Positions 48,494 to 57,951 of a stretch of DNA of 64,000 bases are shown here, piece after piece (positions within the stretch are counted from its first letter, which is position 1; each line of letters begins with the position of its first letter). Location of the stretch: contig JARYGU010000019.1 in NCBI GenBank assembly GCA_033795365.1, positions 1 to 64,000 of the forward strand. Direction: 5' to 3'. Under the pieces are notes generated by a model. That model did not search any database. It saw only the letters and a list, made by a program, of their open reading frames with translations, and was not told the DNA's origin. A program made the position numbers and the translations under genes. This stretch comes from JARYGU01 sp033795365 (GTDB lineage Bacteria; Pseudomonadota; Alphaproteobacteria; Rhizobiales; Rhizobiaceae).

Positions 48494-49861
48494 TTATGCA
48501 GCCGCAGCGACGACCCGGTTGCGGCCGGACCGCTTGGCCTCGTAGAGCGCAGCGTCGGCGCGCTTCATAAGCCTGTCGGCGGTATCGCCTTCCGGAAGCA
48601 CCGCTGCAATTCCGAGGGAGGCGGTGACGTTCAACGAAACGTCGCTGCCTGGAATGCGGAACGGTTCGCGCTCGATGATCGCCCGCAGCCGCTCGGCGAT
48701 GGCGGCAGCGATCCCGGCCGGCGTATCCGGCATGACCAGCACGAACTCCTCCCCGCCGTATCGGCAAGCGAGATCCGCGCCGCGCACCGCAGTCCGGATG
48801 CGGGCAGCGAGTTCCTTCAGCACCTCGTCTCCCGCGTCGTGCCCGTAGGTGTCGTTGATCAGCTTGAAGCGGTCGATATCCGTCATGCAGACGGAGAGCG
48901 GCCGGCCGCGCGCCGCGGCACGCTCGATCAACAGCTTCAGGTGATTGTCGAGATAGCGCCGATTGTGCAGGCCCGTCAGCCCGTCCGTCACCGCGAGCTC
49001 GATCGTCTGGCGCAGGCTGGTGCGCAGGCGGTCGTTGTAGCGCTTGCGGCGGATCTGCGTAAGGCTGCGGGCAATCAGCTCGTTCGGATCGATCGGCCGC
49101 ATCAGGTAATCCGTCACGCCGAGATCGAGCGCGCGCACGATCATGTCCTCGTTGCCCTTCTCGGCGATCAGAAGGATCGGCAGGAAGCGCGTACGCTCCA
49201 GCGAGCGGAGCTGCGAGCACAGCCGCAACGGATCGTAGTCCTCGAAATTGGCGTTGACGATGACGAGTTCGAACTGGTTTTCCGCCGCTTCGAAAAGAGC
49301 GGCCTGAGGATCCGACATGCTGATGACGTCGGCGATCGGCCTGAGGGCGCGGGTGATCCTTTCCTGCGAATTGCCGCGTCCGTCGACCAGCAGCACCGAA
49401 CCGGGCTCGTCGCCCATCGCACTGTCGAAACCCGCTTCCATGGAAATCGCTTCCGCCGTGGCGGCGCGAATGCGCAACTCGTCGGTCAACGTCTTCAACC
49501 GCACCAGGCTCTTGACGCGGGACATCAACTGCAGATCGTTGACGGGCTTTGTCAGAAAATCGTCCGCGCCGGCCTTCAGACCCCTCACCCGGTCCGAGGG
49601 CTGGTCGAGAGCGGTCACCATGACGACCGGAATATGCGCGGTGCGCGGATTGGCCTTCAGCCGCTCGCAGACCTCGAAACCGTCGATCTCAGGCATCATG
49701 ACGTCGAGCAGGATGAGATCCACTTGCGTTCGCTCGCAGATCGCCAGCGCATCATGACCGCTCTGCGCCGTCAGGACGTCGAAATATTCGGCAAGGAGCC
49801 TCGCTTCCAGAAGCTTCACATTGGCCGGTATGTCGTCGACGACGAGGATGCGGGCGGTCAT
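48494..49861 (-). CDS. pleD: Response regulator diguanylate cyclase PleD
   Basis: PleD makes c-di-GMP when phosphorylated and controls the motile-to-sessile cell transition. The 455-residue protein has REC1 with phospho-acceptor Asp53 (LILLDVMMPEIDG), a degenerate REC2 adaptor (about 150-270), and a GGDEF domain with RYGGEEF (about 370) preceded by the inhibitory I-site RGAD five residues earlier. It starts 13 bases after divK, the same operon as in Caulobacter. An earlier open frame to 49957 overlaps divK and is not used. Confidence 0.95.
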   Translation of the reverse strand: MTARILVVDDIPANVKLLEARLLAEYFDVLTAQSGHDALAICERTQVDLILLDVMMPEIDGFEVCERLKANPRTAHIPVVMVTALDQPSDRVRGLKAGADDFLTKPVNDLQLMSRVKSLVRLKTLTDELRIRAATAEAISMEAGFDSAMGDEPGSVLLVDGRGNSQERITRALRPIADVISMSDPQAALFEAAENQFELVIVNANFEDYDPLRLCSQLRSLERTRFLPILLIAEKGNEDMIVRALDLGVTDYLMRPIDPNELIARSLTQIRRKRYNDRLRTSLRQTIELAVTDGLTGLHNRRYLDNHLKLLIERAAARGRPLSVCMTDIDRFKLINDTYGHDAGDEVLKELAARIRTAVRGADLACRYGGEEFVLVMPDTPAGIAAAIAERLRAIIEREPFRIPGSDVSLNVTASLGIAAVLPEGDTADRLMKRADAALYEAKRSGRNRVVAAAA

Positions 49862-49874
49862 GCGCGGGCTTTCT

Positions 49875-50246
49875 TCATGCGTCGCCGAGATAGGTCTTGA
49901 TGGTTTCGATGAATTTCGGCACCGAGATCGGCTTCGAAACATAGGCTTCGCAGCCACCCTGGCGGATTCTCTCCTCGTCTCCCTTCATGGCGAATGCGGT
50001 AACGGCGATCACCGGGATGACATGGAGTTCGGCGTCCTCCTTCAGCCACTTCGTGACGTCGAGGCCGGAGACCTCGGGAAGCTGGATGTCCATGAGGATG
50101 AGGTCCGGGCGATACTTGCGCGCGAGGTCGAGCGCTTCCATGCCGTTCCGGGTCTGGATCGTCGTATAGCCGGACGCCTCGATGAGGTCCCGGAAGAGCT
50201 TCATATTGAGCTCGTTATCCTCGACTATCATCACCTGCTTGGGCAT
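49875..50246 (-). CDS. divK: Single-domain response regulator DivK
   Basis: DivK is the phospho-signalling protein that, with DivJ/PleC-type kinases, sets cell polarity and controls the CckA-CtrA pathway. The 123-residue protein is a lone receiver domain: MPKQVMIVEDNELNMKLFRD (acidic pair), Asp53 in DLILMDIQLPEVSG, Thr in VIAVTAFAMKGDE and Lys in AYVSKPI. First gene of divK-pleD; no clear CtrA box was found in the 140-bp upstream gap. Confidence 0.95.
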   Translation of the reverse strand: MPKQVMIVEDNELNMKLFRDLIEASGYTTIQTRNGMEALDLARKYRPDLILMDIQLPEVSGLDVTKWLKEDAELHVIPVIAVTAFAMKGDEERIRQGGCEAYVSKPISVPKFIETIKTYLGDA

Positions 50247-50387
50247 CGCACATCCTCGTCCCGCTCTCCAGCCTTGCAACGTTTCCCGAGAGATATAAGT
50301 TGCAGCAATGCCGATTTCATCTGGTCCGGCCTTCGCCAGATTAGCGCCATTTGGTTGATTAAAAGGTAAACTTTCAGGGACAAACCC

Positions 50388-50684
50388 ATGCTCACCCCAA
50401 AAGAAACAGGCTCCTCCGATGCCGAGTCGACCGCCATCGCGGTCCTCGGCTGGCTGGCGAACGAGCCGGAACTGCTCTCGCGCTTTCTCGCGCTGACGGG
50501 GGTGGAGCCAGGCGCCGTGCGCCATGCGGCAGGCGATCCCGCTTTTCTCGCCGGGCTTCTCGATTTCCTGATGAGCCACGAGCCGACGCTGGTGGCCTTC
50601 TGCGATGCTACGGGCACGAAGCCGGAGGCGGTCGTTCGCGCGCATATGGTGCTGAACGGTCCGGTGGACCACGGAGAATACTGA
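50388..50684 (+). CDS. DUF3572 protein
   Basis: The 98-residue protein is all-helical: DAESTAIAVLGWLANEPELL (10-29), RFLALTGVEPGAVRHAAGDP (about 32-51) and FLAGLLDFLMSHEPTLVAFC (about 53-72), with a short acidic end. The family is restricted to alphaproteobacteria and uncharacterised. It is divergent from divK and overlaps the following HAD-like gene by one base (TGATG). Confidence 0.86.
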   Translation: MLTPKETGSSDAESTAIAVLGWLANEPELLSRFLALTGVEPGAVRHAAGDPAFLAGLLDFLMSHEPTLVAFCDATGTKPEAVVRAHMVLNGPVDHGEY

Positions 50685-51334
50685 TGCAGGCAACGGTGCC
50701 TCTCGATCACGTCGCACTCGGCGACAGGCCGCTGATCGTCTGCGATATTGACGAGGTCGCGCTCGAATTCCTGACGCCCTTCCGCAACTTCCTCCTGTCG
50801 CGGGGCCATGATCTCCTGCCGCGCTCGTTTCGCCTGCACGGCAATATCGTGACGCTTCCGGACGGCGGGGTGACGGCGGACGATCTCGTCGCCATTCTCC
50901 TGGAGGACTTCTTTGCCACCCAGGAAGATTGGCAGGGCGCCGCCGAGCTCGCGGTCGACACGCTGACCGCGCTCGGCAGGGAGGCCGACGTGGTGTTCCT
51001 CACCGCCATGCCGCCACGCCACGAAGCGGCGCGCCGGCGCCTCCTCGACCGTCTCGGCCTGCCGTTTCCGATGGTGGCGACCGAGGACGCGAAGGGACCG
51101 GTCGTGCGCGCGCTTCACCGTCAACGTCCCCTGCCCGCCGTCTTCATCGACGACATCTCGCGCAACCTGCAGTCCGTGCGCGATCACGCTCCCGAAACGC
51201 TGCTCGTGCATCTCATGGCCAATGCGCAATTCCGCGCGATGATGCCGGATCCAGGCGACGGCATCCTGAAGGCGACGGGATGGGCGGACGCCGCCGAACA
51301 CATCCGCCGGCACTGGTCGCCCGGCCGCCCCTGA
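50684..51334 (+). CDS. HAD-like protein of unknown function
   Basis: The 216-residue protein has a haloacid-dehalogenase-type motif I, LIVCDIDEVALEF (about 17-29; DxD present as DID), a TAMP motif II-like VVFLTAMPPRHEAARRRLL (about 105-123) and AVFIDDISRNLQSVRDH (about 151-167) as motif IV. A phosphatase-type fold is therefore likely, with unknown substrate. It is translationally coupled to the DUF3572 gene. Confidence 0.72.
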   Translation: MQATVPLDHVALGDRPLIVCDIDEVALEFLTPFRNFLLSRGHDLLPRSFRLHGNIVTLPDGGVTADDLVAILLEDFFATQEDWQGAAELAVDTLTALGREADVVFLTAMPPRHEAARRRLLDRLGLPFPMVATEDAKGPVVRALHRQRPLPAVFIDDISRNLQSVRDHAPETLLVHLMANAQFRAMMPDPGDGILKATGWADAAEHIRRHWSPGRP

Positions 51335-51420
51335 TCCCGGCGCCGCGGCAACGGCTGCCTTCCATTCGCGATATTCCGGTGCATGACGCGCTGAATTCAT
51401 CGGATTCGCCATCCTGCTTG

Positions 51421-51471
51421 CTTGAGAGTCGCGAGCTTAAGCGCTACTGTCGAAATGTTCAATCTTTGTTC
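51421..51471 (+). promoter_or_regulatory. dinB promoter with SOS (LexA) box
   Basis: CTTGAG (51421-51426), 17 bases, CTACTG (51444-51449). The alphaproteobacterial LexA box GTTC-AATCTTT-GTTC lies at 51457-51471, over the predicted start and seven bases before the ATG, well placed for repression. Confidence 0.85.
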
Positions 51472-51477
51472 CTGTCC

Positions 51478-52764
51478 ATGGGCGCCGACCATACACGCTT
51501 TCCGGGATTTTGCCGCGACTGCCTGAGCGGGCAAAGCGAGACCGCGCGCCGCTGCCGAAGCTGCGGGAGCCCGCGCCTTCTCCATCATCCGGAACTCTAC
51601 CGCCTGACGCTCGCACATATCGATTGCGACGCCTTCTATGCGGCCGTGGAGAAGCGCGATAATCCGGAGCTCGCCGACAAGCCGGTCATCATCGGCGGTG
51701 GCAAGCGCGGCGTCGTCTCGACGGCCTGCTATATCGCCCGCATTCACGGCGTGCGTTCGGCGATGCCGATGTTCAAGGCGCTGGAGGCCTGCCCGCAGGC
51801 GATCGTCATCAAGCCGGATATGGAGAAATATGTCCGCGTCGGGCGCGAGGTCCGCGCGCTCATGCAGGAGCTGACGCCGCTCGTCCAGCCGCTTTCGATC
51901 GACGAGGCATTCCTGGAGCTTAAGGGTACGGAACGGCTGCATCACGACCCGCCGGCGCGCGTGCTCGCCCGTTTCGTACAGCGCGTCGAAAAGGAGATCG
52001 GCATCACCGTCTCCGTCGGCCTCTCCTATTGCAAGTTCCTGGCGAAGGTCGCCTCCGACCTGCAGAAACCTCGCGGCTTTTCCGTCATCGGCGAGGCCGA
52101 GGCGCTCGAATTCCTGCGCACCAAACCGGTCAAGCTGATCTGGGGTGTCGGCAAGGCCTTCGCCGAGACTCTGGAGCGCGACGGGATACGCGACATCGGC
52201 CAGTTGCAGACGATGGAGGAGAACGAACTGATGCGCCGCTACGGCGTCATGGGCAAGCGTCTCTTCAACCTGTCGCGCGGCCGCGACGATCGCGAAGTCC
52301 ACCTGAACGAGGCGGCGAAAAGCGTTTCCTCCGAGACGACCTTCTTCGACGACATCTCGGACCATGACGAGCTCGTCGCCATCCTGCGGCGGCTGAGCGA
52401 GCAGGTTGCCGGCCGGTTGCGCAAATCGGCGATCGCCGGGCAGACCGTGGTGCTGAAGCTGAAGACGGCCGATTTCAAGATCCGCACCCGCAACCGCAAG
52501 CTCGAAGACCCGACCATGCTGGCCGACCGGATCTTCCGCATCGGGCTCGAACTTCTGCGCAAGGAGACGGACGGCACGAAATTCCGCCTGATCGGCATCG
52601 GCGTGACCGACCTTGCGGATGCCGGGCGCGCCGATCCGCCCGACCTCGTCGACCCGCAGGCAAGCCGGCGCGCGGCAGCGGAAGCCGCGATGAACACGCT
52701 GCGCGACAAGTTCGGCAGGACGAGCGTCGAAACCGGCTACACCTTCGGCAAAGCGCGCCGGTAG
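51478..52764 (+). CDS. dinB: DNA polymerase IV (Y-family) with N-terminal zinc ribbon
   Basis: Error-prone translesion polymerase induced by SOS. The 428-residue protein has an extra N-terminal CxxC-x10-CxxC ribbon (Cys12, 15, 26, 29) before the polymerase core LAHIDCDAFYAAVEKRDNPE (catalytic Asp49; 46-65), SIDEAFLEL (about 140-148), the helix-hairpin-helix IWGVGKAFAETLERDGI (about 221-237) and a little-finger domain. It does not end in a standard QLxLF clamp motif; the C-terminus reads GYTFGKARR. A LexA box immediately precedes it. Confidence 0.94.
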   Translation: MGADHTRFPGFCRDCLSGQSETARRCRSCGSPRLLHHPELYRLTLAHIDCDAFYAAVEKRDNPELADKPVIIGGGKRGVVSTACYIARIHGVRSAMPMFKALEACPQAIVIKPDMEKYVRVGREVRALMQELTPLVQPLSIDEAFLELKGTERLHHDPPARVLARFVQRVEKEIGITVSVGLSYCKFLAKVASDLQKPRGFSVIGEAEALEFLRTKPVKLIWGVGKAFAETLERDGIRDIGQLQTMEENELMRRYGVMGKRLFNLSRGRDDREVHLNEAAKSVSSETTFFDDISDHDELVAILRRLSEQVAGRLRKSAIAGQTVVLKLKTADFKIRTRNRKLEDPTMLADRIFRIGLELLRKETDGTKFRLIGIGVTDLADAGRADPPDLVDPQASRRAAAEAAMNTLRDKFGRTSVETGYTFGKARR

Positions 52765-52853
52765 GTTTCCCGCGCGGGCCGCTCGAATCCCGATCGCATC
52801 AAAACTTCCTTAAATCAGAGCTTTTATCATCGCCGCCAGTGTATTGCGTATGG

Positions 52854-54182
52854 ATGGCTTCGATGATCGCACGTCTTGCCGCGGGGCTCGGTTTCCTCGC
52901 CCTCATTCTCTCCTCCGGAACCGCGCTTTCGAGCACCCTGGAAGGTCCGCTGCAGATCATCGTTTCCAAGGATCTGCAGTCCCTGAAGGTCTATGACGGC
53001 GACGTTGTCGTCGCCAAATCGAAGGTTTCGACCGGCAAGGCCGGACATTCGACACCGACCGGCATCTTCTCGATCATCGAAAAGAAGAGAATGCATCACT
53101 CCAACCTCTACGACGACGCGCCGATGCCCTTCATGCAGCGGCTGACCTGGTCGGGGATCGCGCTTCATGCCTCCAGCCATGTGCCGTCCTACCCCGCCTC
53201 GCATGGCTGCGTCCGCATGCCGAACGATTTCGCCAAGATGCTTTATGGTCTGACGCGGCGCGGCGGGCATGTGCTCGTCAGCGAGGGCGAAGTCGAGCCG
53301 CGGCGGATCAGCCATCCGTTCCTCTTCCGCCCGGCGGTCGTGCCGCCGGACACGCAGCTCCTCTCCGACGTCCAGCTTCGTCCGGCGATACCGGATGCGA
53401 CGGAAGATGCAGTCGAGGTCGCCATGGCCGATCCGAAACCGGCCTCCGCCGAACAGATCGTCAAGGCGGTGCCGCAGGACCCGATCCGCGTCCTGATCAC
53501 CCGGCGCGACGTCCGGCAGACGCTCAAGGACGTGCAGGTGCTTCTCAACGATCTCGGCCACGAGGCGGGCATTCCGGACGGCCTTGCCGGCGCGCGGACC
53601 TTCGCGGCGATCCGCTCCTTCCAGACGGCCGAAGGCCTCAAGGCTGACGGCATGCTGACGCCGGAGCTCATCGGCGCGGTCTATGCCAAGGCCGGCAAGG
53701 GCACGCCGCCGAACGGGCAGATGCTAGTGCGTCGGAAGTTCAAGCCGCTTTTCGACGTGCCGGTGACCATCCGCGATCCTCAAACGGCGCTCGGCGCGCA
53801 ATTCCTGATCGCCCGCGACGTCGACGCCGAAACGGGCACGGCGGAATGGTACGGCGTCAGCCTCGAGGACCGGCTGCCGGCCGCGATGAAGAAGCGGCTC
53901 GGCATCACCGCGGATGCGGACGCATCGGCGCCGGACGGCATCGTCCAAGCGCTCGACCGCATCGATATTCCCGACGATGCGCGCGGCCGGATAGCCTCGC
54001 TCCTGACGGACGGCGCCTCGCTTTCGATCTCCGACACCGGCCTCGGCCCCGAGACCGGCGAAGGCACCGACTTCATCACCGTCACGCACAAGGGGCCGGC
54101 GAAAGAGAAGCCGGTGAAAACCGTTCAGAAAATGAAGAAAAAGCCCAAGAAAAAGAACCCGTCCGTCGTCGCAATCGACTGA
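52854..54182 (+). CDS. L,D-transpeptidase (YkuD) with peptidoglycan-binding domain
   Basis: A secreted wall enzyme forming 3-3 cross-links or anchoring proteins. From ATG 52854 it has 442 residues: a signal peptide (about 1-27), a YkuD domain (about 30-140) with the catalytic HGCVRMP motif (about 120-126) and preceding GIALHASSH, a linker, a peptidoglycan-binding-1 domain (QVLLNDLGHEAGIPDGLAG, about 227-245, through YAKAG), and a Lys-rich tail (KMKKKPKKK). GTG 52839 and ATG 52863 are alternative starts. Confidence 0.9.
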   Translation: MASMIARLAAGLGFLALILSSGTALSSTLEGPLQIIVSKDLQSLKVYDGDVVVAKSKVSTGKAGHSTPTGIFSIIEKKRMHHSNLYDDAPMPFMQRLTWSGIALHASSHVPSYPASHGCVRMPNDFAKMLYGLTRRGGHVLVSEGEVEPRRISHPFLFRPAVVPPDTQLLSDVQLRPAIPDATEDAVEVAMADPKPASAEQIVKAVPQDPIRVLITRRDVRQTLKDVQVLLNDLGHEAGIPDGLAGARTFAAIRSFQTAEGLKADGMLTPELIGAVYAKAGKGTPPNGQMLVRRKFKPLFDVPVTIRDPQTALGAQFLIARDVDAETGTAEWYGVSLEDRLPAAMKKRLGITADADASAPDGIVQALDRIDIPDDARGRIASLLTDGASLSISDTGLGPETGEGTDFITVTHKGPAKEKPVKTVQKMKKKPKKKNPSVVAID

Positions 54183-54208
54183 GATCCTTTTCCTTTCCGG
54201 CTTTCAGG

Positions 54209-57200
54209 TCACACCAGCTCAACATCCACCACACCCGGTGCCGACCGCATCGCGGCGGCGATCTCCGGCGAAATACGGTAGCGCTCCGTGAGCTCGACCT
54301 CGATCTCGCGCTGGCCGTTGTCCTTGATGACGATGAAGGAGACGAGGCCGTCGCCCCTGGCATTCAGATGTGCCGCAATGGAGCGGAGCGGACCGGAATC
54401 GCGCACATAGACCCGCAGCGCCTTCTGCGCCTGGAGCGATTCCTCCTCCAGCGAGCGCAAAGTCTGGATCCGAAGCCCGATGCCTTCCGGCCTCTCCTCG
54501 GCCTGCACGGTCATGACCAGCGACTTTCCGGGCTCGAGCAGGTCGCGATACTGATGGAGCATCTCGGAGAACAGAACGGCCTCGAACTGGCCGGAGGCGT
54601 CGGAAAAGGCGATGATGCCCATCTTGTTGCCGGTGCGCGTCTTGCGCTCCTGCTTGGAGGTGACGGTGCCGGCAAGGCGGCCGGCGGTCGCCCCCTGCTT
54701 TACCGCGACGGCGAAATCCGAAAAATTCTGCACGCGCATCTTGGCAAGCATCGGCGCGTAGGTGTCGAGCGGGTGGGCGGAAAGATAGAAGCCCAGCACC
54801 TGGAACTCGCGGTGCAGCTTTTCGGATGCGAGCCAGGGCGTGAAGGCGGGCAGCGTTATGACCTCGGGACCGGTTGCCGCACCCGCACCGAAAATATCAC
54901 CCTGGCCGCTGTTCTTGTCCTCCTGCGCGCGCTGGGCATAGCCGAGCATGCGCTCCAGGCCCCCGATAAGCGCGGCGCGGTCATGTCCGAAGCAGTCGAA
55001 GGCGCCGGCCGCGATCAGGCTTTCGAACACCCGGCGATTTATAAGCTTCGGGTCGATGCGCAGGCAGAAATCCTCCAGGCTTTCGAACGGGCGGTCGCCG
55101 CGGACCTCGACGATGTGGCGTACCGCCGCCTCGCCGACGCCCTTGATCGCGGCCAGCGCATAATAAATGCAGTTCTCGCCGGTTTCGAAATGGGCAAAGG
55201 ACGTCTGCACCGAAGGCGGAACGACCTTTATGCCGAGGCGGGCGGCGTCCTGGCGGAAATCGTTGAGCTTGTCCGTGTTGGACATATCGTAGGTCATCGA
55301 CGCGGCCAGGAACTCGACCGGATAATGCGCCTTCAGATAGGCCGTCTGGTAAGAGACGATCGCATAGGCAGCCGCGTGCGACTTGTTGAAGCCGTAGTTC
55401 GCGAACTTGGCGAGCAGGTCGAAGATCAGGTCGGCCTGCGGCTTCGACACGCCGTTCTTCACCGCCCCCTCGACGAAACGGGCACGTTGCTTGTCCATCT
55501 CCTCCTTGATCTTCTTGCCCATGGCGCGGCGCAGAAGATCGGCCTCGCCGAGCGAATAGCCGGAGAGAACCTGGGCGATCTGCATCACCTGTTCCTGGTA
55601 GACGATGACGCCTTGCGTCTCCTTCAGGAGATGGTCGATCATCGGATGGATCGATTCGATCTCCTCCTCGCCATGCTTCCGCGCATTGTAGACGGGGATG
55701 TTCTCCATCGGCCCCGGACGATAAAGCGCGACCAGCGCGATGATGTCCTCGATGCAGTCCGGCCGCATGCCGATCAGCGCCTTGCGCATGCCGGCACTTT
55801 CCACCTGGAACACGCCGACCGTTTCGCCGCGCGAAAGCATCTCGTAGGTCAGCGCATCGTCGAGCGGCAGGCTTTCGAGAGGGACCTCCATGCCGCGCTT
55901 GCGGATGAAATCGACGGCGGTCTTCAATACCGTCAGCGTCTTCAGGCCGAGGAAGTCGAACTTGACGAGGCCGGCCTGTTCCACCCATTTCATGTTGAAC
56001 TGGGTGACGGGCATGTCCGATCGCGGATCGCGATACATCGGCACGAGCTGCGAAAGCGGGCGGTCGCCGATCACGATGCCGGCGGCATGGGTGGAGGCGT
56101 GCCGATAGAGACCCTCGATCTTCTGGGCGATGTCGAGCAGGCGCGCGACGACCGGCTCCTTCTCCGCCTCCTCCTTCAGCCGCGGCTCTTCTTCGATCGC
56201 CTTGGAAAGCGGCGTCGGATTGGCCGGATTGTTCGGCACGAGCTTGCAGATCTTGTCGACCTGGCCGTAGGGCATCTCCAGCACGCGGCCAACGTCGCGC
56301 AGTGCCGCACGCGCCTGCAGCGATCCGAAAGTGATGATCTGCGCCACCTGCTCGCGGCCATATTTCCGCTGGACGTAGCGGATCACCTCTTCGCGCCGGT
56401 CCTGGCAGAAGTCGATGTCGAAGTCGGGCATCGACACGCGTTCGGGATTGAGGAAGCGCTCGAAGAGCAGCGAGAAGCGCAGCGGATCGACGTCGGTGAT
56501 CGTCAACGCATAGGCGACCAGCGAGCCCGCCCCCGATCCGCGGCCTGGCCCGACCGGGATTCCCTGCTGCTTGGCCCATTTGATGAAATCCGCAACGATC
56601 AGGAAATAACCCGGAAATTTCATGCGCTCGATGACGCCGAGCTCGAAATCGAGCCTCTCGCGATAGTCTTCCTGCGTATAGCCGGGCGTCAACCCCAGGA
56701 GCGCCATGCGGCTCTCCAACCCCTCGACCGCTTGTCGGCGAAGCTCGGCCGCCTCGGCGCGCTCGGCCTCTTCCGCATCGTCCGTCGCGCCGGTGAAGCG
56801 CGGAAGGATCGGCCCGCGCGTCTGCAGCACGAAAGAGCAGCGCATGGCGATCTCGACGGTGTTTTCCAGCGCTTCCGGCAGATCGGCAAAGAGCGTCGCC
56901 ATCTCCTTGCGGCTTTTCAGATAATGATCGGGCGAGAGCCGGAACCGGTTGTCGTCCGAGACCATGGCATTGTGCGCGACGGCCATCAGCGCATCGTGGG
57001 CGTCGTAATCGTCGGGCGACGGAAAGAAGGGCTCGTTCGTCGCCACCAGCGGCAGATCCTCGGCATAGGCGAGATCCACCATACGCCGCTCGTGCCGCCT
57101 GTCATATTGCCCGTGGCGCTGCAGCTCGACATAGAGACGGTCGCCGAAAAGCCGCTTCAGCGCCTGAAGCCGCGATACCGCCAGCCCCGGCTGCCCTGCG

Positions 57201-57703
57201 GCATAAGCCATGTCGACCGGACCTGCGGAAGCACCCGTAAGCGCAATCAGCCCGTCCGTGCCCACGGCTTCCAGCCACGAGAGCGCGATGCGCACGGATT
57301 GCAGGCCCTCCCCCTCGAGATAGGCGCGGCTCGTCAGTTCGACCAGACGGGCATAACCGACGTCGGTCGCAGCAAGCAGAATGATCGAGGGCATCTTTGC
57401 CAGATGCTGCTGGTGACGCCGCTCCCCGTCGCCCTCGTCCTCCATGTCGATCGATAGCTGACAGCCGATCAGCGGCTGCACCCCGTCGGCGACGGCCTTC
57501 TGCGAAAATTCCAGCGCGGCGAAAAGATTGTTGGTGTCGGTAATCGCGATTGCCGGCTGCTCGTCGGCAACGGCCTTGCCGATGATCTTCTTGATCGGCA
57601 AAGCGCCTTCGAGAAGCGAATAGGCCGAGTGGACCCGCAAATGCACGAACTGCGGGGTGCTCTCCGCCGTCTTGCCAATGCCGTTCCCTATGCCGTCCGC
57701 CAT
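54209..57703 (-). CDS. dnaE: DNA polymerase III alpha subunit
   Basis: The replicative polymerase. The 1164-residue protein has an N-terminal PHP domain (FVHLRVHSAYSLLEGALPIK, 17-36), the polymerase palm with GPGRGSGAGSLVAYAL (about 391-406) and the catalytic PDFDIDF (about 431-437), a helix-hairpin-helix (about 830-890) and a C-terminal OB fold. Length and PHP type fit the essential DnaE1, not the shorter mutagenic DnaE2. ATG 57703 is preferred to GTG 57712. The SOS-regulated 28-aa gene lies 134 bases upstream on the same strand with no evident terminator between. Confidence 0.96.
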   Translation of the reverse strand: MADGIGNGIGKTAESTPQFVHLRVHSAYSLLEGALPIKKIIGKAVADEQPAIAITDTNNLFAALEFSQKAVADGVQPLIGCQLSIDMEDEGDGERRHQQHLAKMPSIILLAATDVGYARLVELTSRAYLEGEGLQSVRIALSWLEAVGTDGLIALTGASAGPVDMAYAAGQPGLAVSRLQALKRLFGDRLYVELQRHGQYDRRHERRMVDLAYAEDLPLVATNEPFFPSPDDYDAHDALMAVAHNAMVSDDNRFRLSPDHYLKSRKEMATLFADLPEALENTVEIAMRCSFVLQTRGPILPRFTGATDDAEEAERAEAAELRRQAVEGLESRMALLGLTPGYTQEDYRERLDFELGVIERMKFPGYFLIVADFIKWAKQQGIPVGPGRGSGAGSLVAYALTITDVDPLRFSLLFERFLNPERVSMPDFDIDFCQDRREEVIRYVQRKYGREQVAQIITFGSLQARAALRDVGRVLEMPYGQVDKICKLVPNNPANPTPLSKAIEEEPRLKEEAEKEPVVARLLDIAQKIEGLYRHASTHAAGIVIGDRPLSQLVPMYRDPRSDMPVTQFNMKWVEQAGLVKFDFLGLKTLTVLKTAVDFIRKRGMEVPLESLPLDDALTYEMLSRGETVGVFQVESAGMRKALIGMRPDCIEDIIALVALYRPGPMENIPVYNARKHGEEEIESIHPMIDHLLKETQGVIVYQEQVMQIAQVLSGYSLGEADLLRRAMGKKIKEEMDKQRARFVEGAVKNGVSKPQADLIFDLLAKFANYGFNKSHAAAYAIVSYQTAYLKAHYPVEFLAASMTYDMSNTDKLNDFRQDAARLGIKVVPPSVQTSFAHFETGENCIYYALAAIKGVGEAAVRHIVEVRGDRPFESLEDFCLRIDPKLINRRVFESLIAAGAFDCFGHDRAALIGGLERMLGYAQRAQEDKNSGQGDIFGAGAATGPEVITLPAFTPWLASEKLHREFQVLGFYLSAHPLDTYAPMLAKMRVQNFSDFAVAVKQGATAGRLAGTVTSKQERKTRTGNKMGIIAFSDASGQFEAVLFSEMLHQYRDLLEPGKSLVMTVQAEERPEGIGLRIQTLRSLEEESLQAQKALRVYVRDSGPLRSIAAHLNARGDGLVSFIVIKDNGQREIEVELTERYRISPEIAAAMRSAPGVVDVELV

Positions 57704-57837
57704 GCTCGCCACCCTGATTCACATGCGGCAAGAATACCCGTATTCGCACGGAACGAGTCGAGAAAGATGAACCGGACAGGTCTTTTCCACGCCGGATGTT
57801 CACTTCCCTATCCGGATGCGTTGCCCGGCGGCAAAAT

Positions 57838-57924
57838 TCATATTCCGACAACGAGGACGGAGAAGCTCGCAACGAACATTGCGATGGATGCGAAGGCGGC
57901 GAGGTCACGCAGAAAATCGGTCAT
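57838..57924 (-). CDS. SOS-controlled 28-aa hydrophobic peptide
   Basis: ATG 57924 follows AAAAGGAG by seven bases and opens MTDFLRDLAAFASIAMFVAS followed by FSVLVVGI and a stop: a short polar start and one membrane helix of about 20 residues. The promoter is TTGACA-N17-CAAAAT with a LexA box in the spacer, so it should be DNA-damage induced. Size, topology and regulation resemble SidA of Caulobacter, an SOS-induced inner-membrane inhibitor of cell division, although I cannot claim sequence homology. dnaE lies downstream on the same strand. A 26-codon plus-strand ORF at 57974 is a poorer alternative. Confidence 0.75.
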   Translation of the reverse strand: MTDFLRDLAAFASIAMFVASFSVLVVGI

Positions 57925-57951
57925 TTCATGCTCCTTTTCCGTTATGTTTTC

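Noticed and set aside
53846..57457. 1203-codon plus-strand open frame across the L,D-transpeptidase and dnaE
   Set aside because: A shadow of dnaE codon bias; the minus-strand frame encodes an intact polymerase III alpha subunit.
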